From positions 1 to 40,533 of the forward strand of contig JAHJRX010000071.1 of the NCBI GenBank assembly GCA_018830565.1: DNA of 40,533 nt. The letters are read 5' to 3'. This stretch comes from a bacterium (GTDB lineage: Bacteria; UBA9089; JAHJRX01). The notes under the pieces are model-generated. The model searched no databases and was not told where the DNA came from. It was given only the letters and a program-made list of their open reading frames with translations. The translations under genes and the position numbers were made by a program. Positions 30,155 to 39,278 of the stretch are shown piece after piece. Each line of letters opens with the position of its first letter. Within the stretch, counting starts at the first letter, position 1.

Positions 30155-30766
30155 ATGATATTAATTATTGACAATTATGATTCCTTTACTTATAATTTAG
30201 TCCAGTATGTAGGAGAGCTATGCTTAAATTTTAACCAAGAATTAGAAGATTTAAAAGTATCTCGAAACGACAAGATAAGTATTCAAGAAATCAAAAGACT
30301 AAATCCTAAGACTATTATTATTTCACCTGGCCCTGGCACTCCCGACAAAGCAGGTATTTCTAAAAGTGTCATTGAGGAATTTAAGGGAAAAATACCTATT
30401 TTAGGAGTATGCTTGGGGCATCAATGTCTGGGGGAAGTATTTAAAGCTAAATTAGTCCATGCTGATAGACTTATGCACGGGAAGATTTCTTTAATTTACC
30501 ATGATCAAAGAGGAATTTATAAAAATATTCCTAATCCTTTTGAAGCAACCAGGTATCATTCTTTAATCTTAAAAAAGGAGACCATTTTAGAGCCATTAGA
30601 AATTTCTGCGTGGACAGAGGAAGAAGAAGTAATGGGTATTAGACATAAAGAATATTCTCTGGAAGGAGTTCAATTCCATCCTGAATCTATTTTGACTAAG
30701 GAAGGCAAGAATATTCTTAGAAATTTTTTAAAGGAGCATTGTTTTTATGATCAAAGAAATAATTGA
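30155..30766 (+). CDS. trpG: Anthranilate synthase component II (glutamine amidotransferase)
   Basis: The 203-residue class-I amidotransferase has 'IDNYDSFTYNLVQY', 'SPGPGTP', nucleophile Cys in 'GVCLGHQCLGE' and 'VQFHPESILT'. It is adjacent to trpE, so the Trp role is favoured, though PabA activity for folate is possible because no separate pabA is visible. It overlaps trpD by 20 bases. Confidence 0.96.
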   Translation: MILIIDNYDSFTYNLVQYVGELCLNFNQELEDLKVSRNDKISIQEIKRLNPKTIIISPGPGTPDKAGISKSVIEEFKGKIPILGVCLGHQCLGEVFKAKLVHADRLMHGKISLIYHDQRGIYKNIPNPFEATRYHSLILKKETILEPLEISAWTEEEEVMGIRHKEYSLEGVQFHPESILTKEGKNILRNFLKEHCFYDQRNN

Positions 30767-31763
30767 AACCTTGGTCCAGGGTCATCATTTAAACTTGGAA
30801 GAATCGAAACAAATTATTAACATGATTATGGAAGGAGAGCTTACCCAAGCTCAAATTGGCAGCATTCTGACTGCCCTTCGGATGAAGGGAGAGACAGCTA
30901 CAGAGATTGCTGGAGCAGCTTTAGCGATGAGAGAAAAAGCTGTCAAGATTAATGTTCAAGGAGATTTAATTGATACCTGTGGCACCGGAGGAGATAAAAG
31001 AAGTACCTTTAATATCTCTACTATTGCTGCTTTAGTGGTAGCAGGATGTGGAGTTAAGGTAGCTAAGCATGGTAATAAGTCAGTCTCTTCAAAATGTGGT
31101 AGCGCTGATTTATTAGAAAGCTTGGGAGTAAATATTAACGTAGAAGTGGAAGTAGTAGAAGAGTGCATTAATAAGATTGGATTTGGATTTTTGTATGCCC
31201 CTTTATTCCATAAAGCCATGCTACATGTAGTTGGCCCTCGAAAAGAGCTGGGCATTAGAACTATCTTTAATATTTTAGGTCCTCTGACTAATCCAGCCGG
31301 AGCTAAGTATCATATTTTAGGGACTTACGAGCCTAATTTAACTGAAACCATAGCCTTAGCTTTAAAAAATTTAAATTCAAAGAGAGCTTTTGTGGTTCAT
31401 GGAGAAGATGGGTTAGATGAGATAACTTTAACTGCAAGGACTAAGATTTCAGAACTAGCTGAAGAGGAAGTAAAGACTTATTATGTATCTCCTGAGAACT
31501 ATGGCTTTAAAAGATGCCAACTTAGTGATTTAAGAGGGGGAACAATTGAAGATAATGCCAATATTGCCTTGAATATCTTACATGACAAGGATGACCCTTT
31601 AAAAAATATAGTTTTCTTAAATTGTGCTTTTGCTCTTTTGTGCGTTAATAAAGTAAAAACAGTAGAAGAGGGGATTAATTTAGCTCGAGAAGCTATTGAA
31701 AAGAAAAAAGCCTTAGAAGTTTTAGAAAAATTAAAGCATTTTACCCAACAAAGAGAATTATAA
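30747..31763 (+). CDS. trpD: Anthranilate phosphoribosyltransferase
   Basis: The 338-residue enzyme joins anthranilate to PRPP. 'DTCGTGGDKRSTFNIST' binds PRPP, 'KHGNKSVSSKCGSAD' and 'GPRKELGIRTIFNILGPLTNP' are canonical. The ATG lies inside the end of trpG (20-base overlap) with AAGGAGCA upstream. trpC follows after two bases. Confidence 0.97.
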   Translation: MIKEIIETLVQGHHLNLEESKQIINMIMEGELTQAQIGSILTALRMKGETATEIAGAALAMREKAVKINVQGDLIDTCGTGGDKRSTFNISTIAALVVAGCGVKVAKHGNKSVSSKCGSADLLESLGVNINVEVEVVEECINKIGFGFLYAPLFHKAMLHVVGPRKELGIRTIFNILGPLTNPAGAKYHILGTYEPNLTETIALALKNLNSKRAFVVHGEDGLDEITLTARTKISELAEEEVKTYYVSPENYGFKRCQLSDLRGGTIEDNANIALNILHDKDDPLKNIVFLNCAFALLCVNKVKTVEEGINLAREAIEKKKALEVLEKLKHFTQQREL

Positions 31764-31765
31764 AT

Positions 31766-32548
31766 TTGTTTTTAAATAAGATAGTTTCTCATAAATACCA
31801 AGAAGTTGCTGGCAAAAGACAAAGGGTCCCTTTAGAAAAACTACTGGCAAAGATAGGGGAACGGTTACCATTACGAGATTTTAAAGAAGCCATTTCTAAT
31901 AAAGAAGAGGGAAGGATTAATATCATTGCTGAAATAAAAAAAGCTTCTCCTTCTATAGGAATGATTAGAGAAGATTTAGATATCTTAGAGATAGCCAGAC
32001 AGTATGAATTAGCTGGAGCCAAAGCTATTTCTGTAGTCACAGAGAAAAACTTTTTTAAAGGAGATTTGCTTAATTTATTTAAAGTCAAAGAAGTTTCTAA
32101 GCTTCCTATTTTAAGTAAGGATTTTATTATTGATAAATATCAAATTGCAGAAGCTGCTCTTTATGGAGCAGACGCTGTCTTGTTAATTGCAGCTATTTTA
32201 TCTAAAGAAGAGATCGATAATTTCTTGCTCTTTACCAAGGAGTTAGGTTTATCTTGTTTAGTAGAAGTTCACAAAGAAGAAGAATTAGATAAAGTCTTAT
32301 CTACTAAGGCAGAAATTATTGGTATTAATAATAGAAATTTACATACTTTTGCTATAGATAAAAATACTACTTTTAAATTGCACTTTAAGATTCCTAAAGA
32401 TAAAATTGTGATTAGCGAGAGTGGGATAAACTCGGTAGAAGATCTTATTCTTTTGGAAGAGAAAGGAATTGATGCGGTCCTGATAGGAGAGGTTTTGTTA
32501 AGAAGTAATGATCCAGGAGCTAAGATAAAAGAGTTATTAAGAGCTTAA
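31766..32548 (+). CDS. trpC: Indole-3-glycerol phosphate synthase
   Basis: The 260-residue TIM barrel has catalytic Lys in 'AEIKKASPS' and 'LSKDFI', Glu/Asn in 'VEVHKEEEL' and 'GINNRNLHTF', and 'SESGI' for phosphate. A TTG start two bases after trpD matches the expected N-terminus. The stop overlaps trpF by one base. Confidence 0.96.
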   Translation: MFLNKIVSHKYQEVAGKRQRVPLEKLLAKIGERLPLRDFKEAISNKEEGRINIIAEIKKASPSIGMIREDLDILEIARQYELAGAKAISVVTEKNFFKGDLLNLFKVKEVSKLPILSKDFIIDKYQIAEAALYGADAVLLIAAILSKEEIDNFLLFTKELGLSCLVEVHKEEELDKVLSTKAEIIGINNRNLHTFAIDKNTTFKLHFKIPKDKIVISESGINSVEDLILLEEKGIDAVLIGEVLLRSNDPGAKIKELLRA

Positions 32549-33168
32549 TGGTTAAGATAAAAATATGTGGAATTACTAACTTAGAAGATGCCTTGGAATG
32601 TACTAAATTAGGAGTAGAGGCTTTAGGATTTATCTTTGCGGAAAGTAAGAGAAAGATTAGTCAAGAAGTAGCTAAAGAGATAATTAGCCAACTTCCTCCT
32701 TTTGTAACCACGGTAGGTGTTTTTGTTAATGAAGAACAAAGAAGAGTAGAGGAGGTAGCTCAGTATTGCCATTTAGATGTTTTGCAATTTCATGGAGATG
32801 AGTCCTTTCAATATTGCCAAAGGTTTATAAACTATAAGATTATAAAAAGTTTTTTAGTTAAAGAAAGAGATTCTTTAAAAAAAATTCGTCGGTTTTTAGT
32901 TTCGGCTTATTTATTTGATACTTTTGAAGAAGGAATTTACGGAGGGACGGGCAGGAGTTTTAATTGGCAGATTTTAAAAGGAAATTCTTTTGAGAAACCT
33001 ATTATTATTAGTGGGGGATTAAATTCTCAAAATGTTACCTCTTGTCTGGAATTATTAAATCCTTATGCGATAGATGTTGGTAGTGGTGTAGAGAAGTATC
33101 CAGGAAAGAAAGATAAGGAAAAGTTAAAAGAGTTTATTAAAAAAGTCAGGGACTTAAATAAGGTCTAA
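32548..33168 (+). CDS. trpF: Phosphoribosylanthranilate isomerase
   Basis: The 206-residue barrel opens 'VKIKICGITNLEDAL' with the catalytic Cys and has 'GFIFAESKRKIS', 'LQFHGDES', Asp in 'LFDTFEEGIYGGTG', and 'DVGSGVEKYPGKKD' at the end. It acts between TrpD and TrpC in the pathway. Confidence 0.96.
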   Translation: MVKIKICGITNLEDALECTKLGVEALGFIFAESKRKISQEVAKEIISQLPPFVTTVGVFVNEEQRRVEEVAQYCHLDVLQFHGDESFQYCQRFINYKIIKSFLVKERDSLKKIRRFLVSAYLFDTFEEGIYGGTGRSFNWQILKGNSFEKPIIISGGLNSQNVTSCLELLNPYAIDVGSGVEKYPGKKDKEKLKEFIKKVRDLNKV

Positions 33169-33201
33169 AACTAATTGGAGATTTGAATTAAAAGAGGTTT
33201 A

Positions 33202-34398
33202 ATGGAGCAACCAGATAAAGAAGGATACTTTCGGGTTAATAAAGAGACTTACTTTGGGGGAAGATATGTTCCTGAATTATTAATGCCAGCTTTAGAAGAG
33301 TTAGAGAAATCTTATCAAGAAGCCAAAGAAGATCTTAATTTTAATAGTGAATTAAACTACTATCTTACTTATTATGCAGGGAGACCTACTCCTTTATACT
33401 ATGCCAAGAGATTAAGCCAGAGATTAGGAAAAGTAAAAATATATTTAAAACGTGAGGATCTTTGTCATACTGGTGCCCATAAAATAAATAATACTTTAGG
33501 CCAAGTCCTTTTAGCTAAAAGGATGGGCAAGAAGAGAGTGATTGCTGAAACTGGAGCAGGTCAACATGGAGTAGCTACGGCGACCGCCGCGGCTATTTTT
33601 GGTCTAAAATGCGAAGTATATATGGGGAGCGAAGATATGAAGAGACAAGCTCTTAATGTCTTTCGCATGAAACTTTTAGGGGCGACGGTTGTTCCGGTTG
33701 ACTCCGGAAGCAAGACCTTAAAAGATGCCATTAATGAGGCGATTAGAGATTGGGTAACCAATGTAAGAGATACCCATTATGCGATAGGGTCGGTAGTAGG
33801 TCCACATCCTTATCCAATGATGGTTAGAGATTTTCAGCTGGTGATTGGCCAAGAGACCAGATGGCAGATTTTAGATTTAGAGAAGAGGCTGCCTGATTAT
33901 CTAATTGCTTGTGTGGGGGGAGGAAGTAATTCGATCGGAATCTTTCATCCTTTTTTTCATGATCCAGTAAGATTTATTGGTGTAGAAGCAGCTGGTTTAG
34001 GGTTAGAAAGCAGCCAGCATGCCGCTACTTTAATTTCTGGAGAGATAGGTATTCTTCATGGAAGTAAGTCTTATTTATTACAAGATGAAGATGGACAAAT
34101 AAAGACTACTCATTCTATCTCCGCTGGTTTAGATTATCCAGGAGTGGGTCCAGAGCATGGTTATTATAAAGAAGTTAATCGAGCCACTTATGTAGGAGTA
34201 ACTGACGAAGAAGCTTTAGAAGGCTTTAGACTACTTTCTGAAATAGAAGGTATTATTCCAGCTTTAGAGAGTGCTCATGCGATTATTTATGGAGTAAGAT
34301 TAGCTAAAGATTTACAAAATAATGAAATAATTATTATAAATTTATCTGGTCGTGGCGATAAGGATGTAGAAAGTATTTCTAGTATTTTGAAGTTATAG
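33202..34398 (+). CDS. trpB: Tryptophan synthase beta chain
   Basis: The 398-residue PLP enzyme has catalytic Lys in '[11 protein letters not shown]', '[16 protein letters not shown]', PLP phosphate loop '[10 protein letters not shown]', and 'NLSGRGDKD' near the end. It is the TrpB1 type that partners TrpA. It is separated from trpA by a 153-base gap holding the second MITE, unusual in an otherwise tight operon. Confidence 0.98.
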   Translation: MEQPDKEGYFRVNKETYFGGRYVPELLMPALEELEKSYQEAKEDLNFNSELNYYLTYYAGRPTPLYYAKRLSQRLGKVKIYLKREDLCHTGAHKINNTLGQVLLAKRMGKKRVIAETGAGQHGVATATAAAIFGLKCEVYMGSEDMKRQALNVFRMKLLGATVVPVDSGSKTLKDAINEAIRDWVTNVRDTHYAIGSVVGPHPYPMMVRDFQLVIGQETRWQILDLEKRLPDYLIACVGGGSNSIGIFHPFFHDPVRFIGVEAAGLGLESSQHAATLISGEIGILHGSKSYLLQDEDGQIKTTHSISAGLDYPGVGPEHGYYKEVNRATYVGVTDEEALEGFRLLSEIEGIIPALESAHAIIYGVRLAKDLQNNEIIIINLSGRGDKDVESISSILKL

Positions 34399-34423
34399 TG
34401 AAATGGAAAAAGACAGTCAAGAA

Positions 34424-34540
34424 ATATAGCACTTATTAATGAAAATTTGACATAGAGCAAATTAATTTGAGGACAAACAAATTTATCTTTTATCGCTCGG
34501 TATTATTTCCTATGTCTGGTTTTCGTTAATAACTACTATA
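34424..34540. mobile_element. MITE-like element (copy B) between trpB and trpA
   Basis: It shares with 21676-21793 the same length, the inner GCAAATTAATTTGAG and TTTATCTTTT...CGCTCGG blocks, and the right end TCTGGTTTTCGTTAATAACTACTATA in outline. The left arm is more diverged, so copy B looks older. Its right end lies 11 bases before the trpA ATG and therefore forms the trpA leader. Confidence 0.85.
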
Positions 34541-34551
34541 AAAGATTTCTT

Positions 34552-35337
34552 ATGAATAAAATCTCAGAAAAGTTTGAAGAATTAAAAAAGATTAATAAAA
34601 AGGCATTTATTCCTTACCTTACCGTAGGATTTCCTAATCTTGATTTAACTTACCGAATTGTTCTTAAAGTTGTCGAAAAGGGAGCAGATATTATTGAATT
34701 AGGGGTTCCTTTTTCCGACCCCTTAGCAGATGGGCCTACCATTCAAAAGTCATCCCAAAGAGCTTTAGAAAATAAGACCAATTTAAAAAAAGTATTTAGT
34801 TTAGCTAAAGAATTAAGAGATAAGACTAATATTCCTTTAGTCTTAATGTCTTACTATAATCCAATATATAAGTATGGAATAAATAATTTTATTAATGATT
34901 TAAATAATTGCCAAATAGATGGGATGATCATTCCAGATTTACCTCCCGAAGAATATGGAGAGTTAAAATTATTAGCTGACCAGTATAATTTAGCAACCAT
35001 ATTCTTAGTAACTCCTAATACTACACCAGAACGAATTAGGCTCATTGTTAATAAAAGTAGTGGTTTTATTTATCTCGTTTCAGTTACAGGGACTACTGGA
35101 GTTAGAGATAGTTTAAATCAAGATTTAAGTTTCTTAATTCGCCAAATAAGATTAATTACTAATAAGCCAATTTGCGTAGGATTTGGTATTTCTAATCAAG
35201 ATCAAGTTAAAGAGATAGCTAAGATTGCAGATGGAGTGATTGTGGGTAGCGCCCTGATAGATCTTATTTTAAAAGAAGAAAAAAATCCAAAGATGTTAGA
35301 CTTGTTAGGAGATTATATTCATCAACTAGTTGGATAG
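34552..35337 (+). CDS. trpA: Tryptophan synthase alpha chain
   Basis: The 261-residue TIM barrel splits indole-glycerol phosphate. Catalytic Glu and Asp lie in 'ELGVPFSDPLADGPTIQ', and 'IPDLPPEEY', 'VSVTGTTGVR' and 'GFGISN' are typical. The leader is formed by MITE copy B, and no strong ribosome site is seen (TTTCTTATG), which could make it dependent on the element or on read-through from trpB. Confidence 0.97.
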   Translation: MNKISEKFEELKKINKKAFIPYLTVGFPNLDLTYRIVLKVVEKGADIIELGVPFSDPLADGPTIQKSSQRALENKTNLKKVFSLAKELRDKTNIPLVLMSYYNPIYKYGINNFINDLNNCQIDGMIIPDLPPEEYGELKLLADQYNLATIFLVTPNTTPERIRLIVNKSSGFIYLVSVTGTTGVRDSLNQDLSFLIRQIRLITNKPICVGFGISNQDQVKEIAKIADGVIVGSALIDLILKEEKNPKMLDLLGDYIHQLVG

Positions 35338-35412
35338 GAATTTTAAAAATTCTTAGGGTAGGCTGGGACTAATTTATTTTAGGCTAAGATTATTTTAAAA
35401 GAATGGGGAAAG

Positions 35413-36810
35413 ATGATGGTCAAAGACTTTGAAGAAGAGGAATTTAGAGAGTTTAAGTTTGAGGAAGAAAAGCCCTTGGAAGATGGGCAACTGTTAGAAG
35501 TTACTTCTCCTTCGCCACTGCCGTCTACTTGGAAGAGACTACCAGCCTTAATTGTTTTAATAGGAGTAGCTTTATTTTTAATTTGGGGAATAGTTACCAA
35601 GATTTTACCGGGAGAGAAATATGGTTCATTATCTATCGTTTCTAATCCTCCAGGAGCCTTAGTCTATCTAGATAATCAAGAAAAAGGCTTAACCCCTATT
35701 TACTTACCGAAGATAGAAGCTAAGGAATATAATCTCAAGGTAACTCGAGGTGGGTTTAATGGCTGGAGTAATTTAGTTAAATTAGAACATAAGAAGACTT
35801 TAGAGTTAAAAATAGACTTAGAAGATGTAGCTCCTCCAGAAATAATGTCTTCTCCTCTTTCTAAGGTAAATCCAGGAGAAGATTTACGGATAGAAGCCAC
35901 TGTTAAAGACAATTTTCAAGTAGGGACAGTAAATTTATTTTATCGCAAAAAGAATACGGAAGCATATACCTGTGTCAAGATGATTGATAGCGGTAATGAT
36001 ATTTATTGGGCTGTAATTCCCGGTCTATTTATCACTAAAGAGGGTATGGAATACTATATTAAGGCTACAGATGGAGTAAATGAAATAACTTATCCAGAAA
36101 ATCCTCTTACCCCGCAAATTGCTTCACAAATAACTCCATCAGTCAGTGAACCTCAAATAGACATAGGTAGCGGAAATTTAACAATTAGTTCTTCTCCTTC
36201 AGAGGCAGAGGTTTATATTGATGGAAAATTAGAAAAGTCAACGACGCCTATTGAAAACATAAGTCTTAGAGAAGGAAAATATGGGATAAGAATCTGCCAA
36301 GAAGGGTATCTGCCTTGGCAAGGAAGTGTCTTAATTAAAAAAGGGAAAAAAAATCGACTATCGGTAATTTTAAAGACAAAACTAAGCAGTATTTTTGTAG
36401 ATTCAAACATTAAAGGAGCAAATGTCTTTATTAATAAAAAACCTTACGGCAAAACACCTCTTAGAATTAAGGATTTAACTCCAGAGATCATTTATAATGT
36501 AGAAGTAGAACATAATGGCGAGATAGTTTATAGTTCTACTGTTTCTCCTAAGACTGGTGAAGAAAAGAAAATATTTATAGAACTTGCAACTAAGCTGGGA
36601 AAAGCTTATATTACCTCTCTTCCTTATGGAGCTAAAATATACACCGGAGGTAAGCTCTTAGGCATTACTCCTCTTCGTAACATTAAAATGCCAGTAGGTG
36701 AACATATCTTAAAAGCAGAGAAAGAAGGATTCCCAGAAGTAACTAAGACGATTAGAATTATAGAAAATAAGATCAGTTTTTCAAACTTTGATTTAGAAAG
36801 CAAGGAATAA
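35413..36810 (+). CDS. Single-pass membrane protein with four PEGA repeats
   Basis: The 465-residue protein has an acidic cytoplasmic N-terminus (1-40), one membrane helix (about 44-63, 'LPALIVLIGVALFLIWGIV'), then PEGA domains at about 71-136, 247-315, 322-388 and 392-460 ('GSLSIVSNPPGALVYLD', 'LTISSSPSEAEVYIDG', 'SIFVDSNIKGANVFINK', 'AYITSLPYGAKIYTGG'). Between the first two is a module 'PPEIMSSPLSKVNPGEDLRI'. PEGA repeats bind cell-surface structures; the role is unknown. It sits between trpA and accD. GGGAAAG precedes the start. Confidence 0.85.
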   Translation: MMVKDFEEEEFREFKFEEEKPLEDGQLLEVTSPSPLPSTWKRLPALIVLIGVALFLIWGIVTKILPGEKYGSLSIVSNPPGALVYLDNQEKGLTPIYLPKIEAKEYNLKVTRGGFNGWSNLVKLEHKKTLELKIDLEDVAPPEIMSSPLSKVNPGEDLRIEATVKDNFQVGTVNLFYRKKNTEAYTCVKMIDSGNDIYWAVIPGLFITKEGMEYYIKATDGVNEITYPENPLTPQIASQITPSVSEPQIDIGSGNLTISSSPSEAEVYIDGKLEKSTTPIENISLREGKYGIRICQEGYLPWQGSVLIKKGKKNRLSVILKTKLSSIFVDSNIKGANVFINKKPYGKTPLRIKDLTPEIIYNVEVEHNGEIVYSSTVSPKTGEEKKIFIELATKLGKAYITSLPYGAKIYTGGKLLGITPLRNIKMPVGEHILKAEKEGFPEVTKTIRIIENKISFSNFDLESKE

Positions 36811-36885
36811 AGTAGGTAAAAATAGCCAAAAAAAATAAAGGAAATAAAGGGACACTCTTTTTAAGTTCTTGAATTGGAAGGAGTT

Positions 36886-36930
36886 ATGAATGATTATTGG
36901 CAGCCAAAAATACAAAGAGGCAATCTATGA
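36886..36930 (+). CDS. 14-residue minicistron coupled to accD
   Basis: ATG 36886 follows GGAAGGAG, the best ribosome site in the region. The frame reads MNDYWQPKIQRGNL and ends in TGA overlapping the accD ATG (ATGA at 36927-36930). It looks like a leader that delivers ribosomes to accD. An upstream TTG at 36897 in the accD frame is the less likely alternative. Confidence 0.5.
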   Translation: MNDYWQPKIQRGNL

Positions 36931-37769
36931 CTTGGTTTAGAAAACCTAAATATTCTATTGTTACTCCTTCGGCTATGAGAGCAAAAATTCCTGATGGTTT
37001 ATGGGAAAGATGTAGTGGTTGTGGAGAGTTAATCTTTAAAAAAGAATGGGAAGTCAATTTGAAGGTTTGCTCTAAATGTAACTATCATTTTAGGCTAAAC
37101 TCAGGGGAGCGTTTTGAAATTACGGTAGATAAAGGTACTTTTGAAGAAGACGATGGGCATTTAGCACCAGTAGATTTTTTAAAATTTACAGACCAAAAGT
37201 CATACCAAGAAAGAATTAAGGAAAATCAAGAAAAGGTAAACTCAAAGGATGCCGTCATTACAGGATGTGGATGTATAGAGAAGGTTAAAACAGCAATAGC
37301 TATCTTAGATTTTGATTTTATGGGTGGAAGTATGGGTTCGGTAATGGGTGAAAAGATTACTAGATTGATTGAAAAGGCTATAAATTTAAGATTACCCCTC
37401 CTTATTATTTCAAGTTCAGGAGGAGCTCGCATGCAAGAGGGAATAGTTTCACTATTTCAGATGTCCAAAACCGTAGCTGCCTTGGAATTGTTCCATCAGG
37501 CCAAACTTTTCTATATTTCTTTATTGACTCATCCTACCATGGGTGGAGTAACCGCTAGTTTTGCTTCTTTAGGTGATATCATCATTGCCGAAGCTAAAGC
37601 TCTCATAGGTTTTGCTGGACCCAGGGTCATTGAGCAAACTATTAAACAAAGCTTACCTCCTAACTTTCAACAAGCCGAGTTTTTGTTAGAGCATGGGCAG
37701 ATAGACATGGTGGTAAATCGAAAGGCTTTAAAGACTACATTAGGAAAACTATTGAAATTTTTCAGCTAA
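36927..37769 (+). CDS. accD: Acetyl-CoA carboxylase carboxyltransferase subunit beta
   Basis: From ATG 36927 the protein is 280 residues and begins MTWFRKPKY, the usual AccD opening. The zinc ribbon is C29-x2-C32...C48-x2-C51. 'SSGGARMQEG', 'HPTMGGVTASFASLGDI' and 'FAGPRVIEQTI' form the carboxyltransferase site. It transfers carboxyl from biotin to acetyl-CoA for fatty acid synthesis with AccA, which is not in the window. A trpA-accD-folC order is common in bacteria. Confidence 0.96.
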   Translation: MTWFRKPKYSIVTPSAMRAKIPDGLWERCSGCGELIFKKEWEVNLKVCSKCNYHFRLNSGERFEITVDKGTFEEDDGHLAPVDFLKFTDQKSYQERIKENQEKVNSKDAVITGCGCIEKVKTAIAILDFDFMGGSMGSVMGEKITRLIEKAINLRLPLLIISSSGGARMQEGIVSLFQMSKTVAALELFHQAKLFYISLLTHPTMGGVTASFASLGDIIIAEAKALIGFAGPRVIEQTIKQSLPPNFQQAEFLLEHGQIDMVVNRKALKTTLGKLLKFFS

Positions 37770-37806
37770 AGATATTTACTTCATTAATTATCCTTCCTTT
37801 TGTCTT

Positions 37807-39084
37807 ATGAATTATCAAGAGTCTCAAGATTATCTAAATAATTTATCTCAATTTGGCATTCAATTAGGACTTAATAATATAAGTCTGTTATTGGATAAGA
37901 TTAAAAGCCCCCAGCAAAGACTTAAATTAATTATTCATGTTACTGGAACTAATGGCAAAGGATCAACCATTGCTTTTTTAAACTCCATCTTGAGTGAAGC
38001 TGGTTTTAAAGTTGGAGTTTACACTTCTCCTCATCTGATATCTTTTACGGAAAGAATAGCGATCAACCATACTCCTATTTTAGAAGAAGAAGTAGCGGAG
38101 GGACTTACTTATATTAGGGAGAATATTCCAGAAGGGTTAAATTTAACTTATTTTGAAGTAACTACGGCTTTAGCCTTTCACTATTTTGCTCAAAAGAAAG
38201 TAGATCTTACTTTATTAGAAGTAGGATTAGGAGGACGGTTAGACGCCACGAATGTAGTAAATTCTCAAATTAGTGTGATTACTAATATTGATTATGATCA
38301 TACAGACTGGTTAGGAGATAGTTTAGCTAAGATTGCTTTTGAAAAAGCTGGTATTATTAAAAAAAATTCTGAAGTAATTACCGGAGTTGCTTCTGGAGAG
38401 GCTTTGTCAGTTATAGAAAGAAGAGCTTTAGAGATGAAATCTTCTCTCTATCTAGTAAACAAAGATATTAAGTATCGAGTAGAAAAAAGTAATACCATTT
38501 GGGGAGAAGATTTTAAATATCAAAACTTAGAGCTAGGACTTATGGGTAAACACCAGACAGCTAATGCTGCTTTAGCCTTAATGGCGGTGGAATTATTAAG
38601 AAAGAAGGGAGTAAATATTTCCGAAGAAGAGATTAAAAGAGGACTTAAAAAAGCCAAGTGGTTAGGAAGAGCTCAAGTGATAAGTGAAAATCCTACCATC
38701 CTATTAGATGGAGCTCATAATCCAGGGGGAGCTAAAGCTTTAAGAGAACTGATCGAAGAAAGATATTTCCAGAGACCAAGAATAATGATCATCGGTATCT
38801 TAAAAGATAAAGATGTCAGTGGAATAATAAAAGAGCTTTTAGGTAAAGATGAGCTTGTTCAAGTAATATTATGTGAGCCTGATTGCGAGAGAGCTCTTTT
38901 TACTTCAGAGATAAGAAAAGAGGTCTTAAAGTATATAAGTGAAGAAAATGTCCAAGAGATAAAGGAAATTAAAAAAGCTTTAAATTTAGCTAAAGATAAA
39001 GCTACTAAAGATCACTTAATTTGTGTTACCGGTTCTCTTTATACCGTGGCTGAAGTCCTTAATCAGGTAAGAGAAAGTAAGTGA
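37807..39084 (+). CDS. folC: Bifunctional folylpolyglutamate/dihydrofolate synthase
   Basis: The 425-residue Mur-ligase-type enzyme has P-loop 'HVTGTNGKGST', 'YTSPHLISFTERI', 'LLEVGLGGRLDATNVV', 'NIDYDHTDWLG' and 'LLDGAHNPGGA'. It adds glutamate to folates. Its last 35 or so codons are copied in tandem just downstream (38979-39237). Confidence 0.96.
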   Translation: MNYQESQDYLNNLSQFGIQLGLNNISLLLDKIKSPQQRLKLIIHVTGTNGKGSTIAFLNSILSEAGFKVGVYTSPHLISFTERIAINHTPILEEEVAEGLTYIRENIPEGLNLTYFEVTTALAFHYFAQKKVDLTLLEVGLGGRLDATNVVNSQISVITNIDYDHTDWLGDSLAKIAFEKAGIIKKNSEVITGVASGEALSVIERRALEMKSSLYLVNKDIKYRVEKSNTIWGEDFKYQNLELGLMGKHQTANAALALMAVELLRKKGVNISEEEIKRGLKKAKWLGRAQVISENPTILLDGAHNPGGAKALRELIEERYFQRPRIMIIGILKDKDVSGIIKELLGKDELVQVILCEPDCERALFTSEIRKEVLKYISEENVQEIKEIKKALNLAKDKATKDHLICVTGSLYTVAEVLNQVRESK

Positions 39085-39237
39085 GGGCAAGAGATTTAAA
39101 TTTAGCTAAAGATAAAGCTACTAAAGATCACTTAATTTGTGTTACAGATTTTTTTATACCGTGGCTGAAGTCCTTAATCAGGTAAGAGAAAGTAAGGGGG
39201 AGCAAGAGATTTAAATTTAGCTAAAGATAAAGCTACT
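38979..39237 (+). repeat. Tandem copies of the folC 3' end
   Basis: The unit begins TTTAAATTTAGCTAAAGATA. Copy 1 (38979-39094) holds the folC end; copy 2 starts at 39095 and copy 3 at 39210, the last cut off after about 28 bases. Copy 2 has changes around GTTACAGATTTTTTT, including an indel, so it is not a simple assembly echo. Confidence 0.9.
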
Positions 39238-39278
39238 CCACTTATGGTCAGAAATTTAATTTCAAGTTAAGATCATAG

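Noticed and set aside
36897-36926. TTG 36897 as the accD start
   Set aside because: The ten extra residues do not belong to the AccD pattern, while ATG 36927 gives MTWFRKPKY and is coupled to the upstream minicistron.
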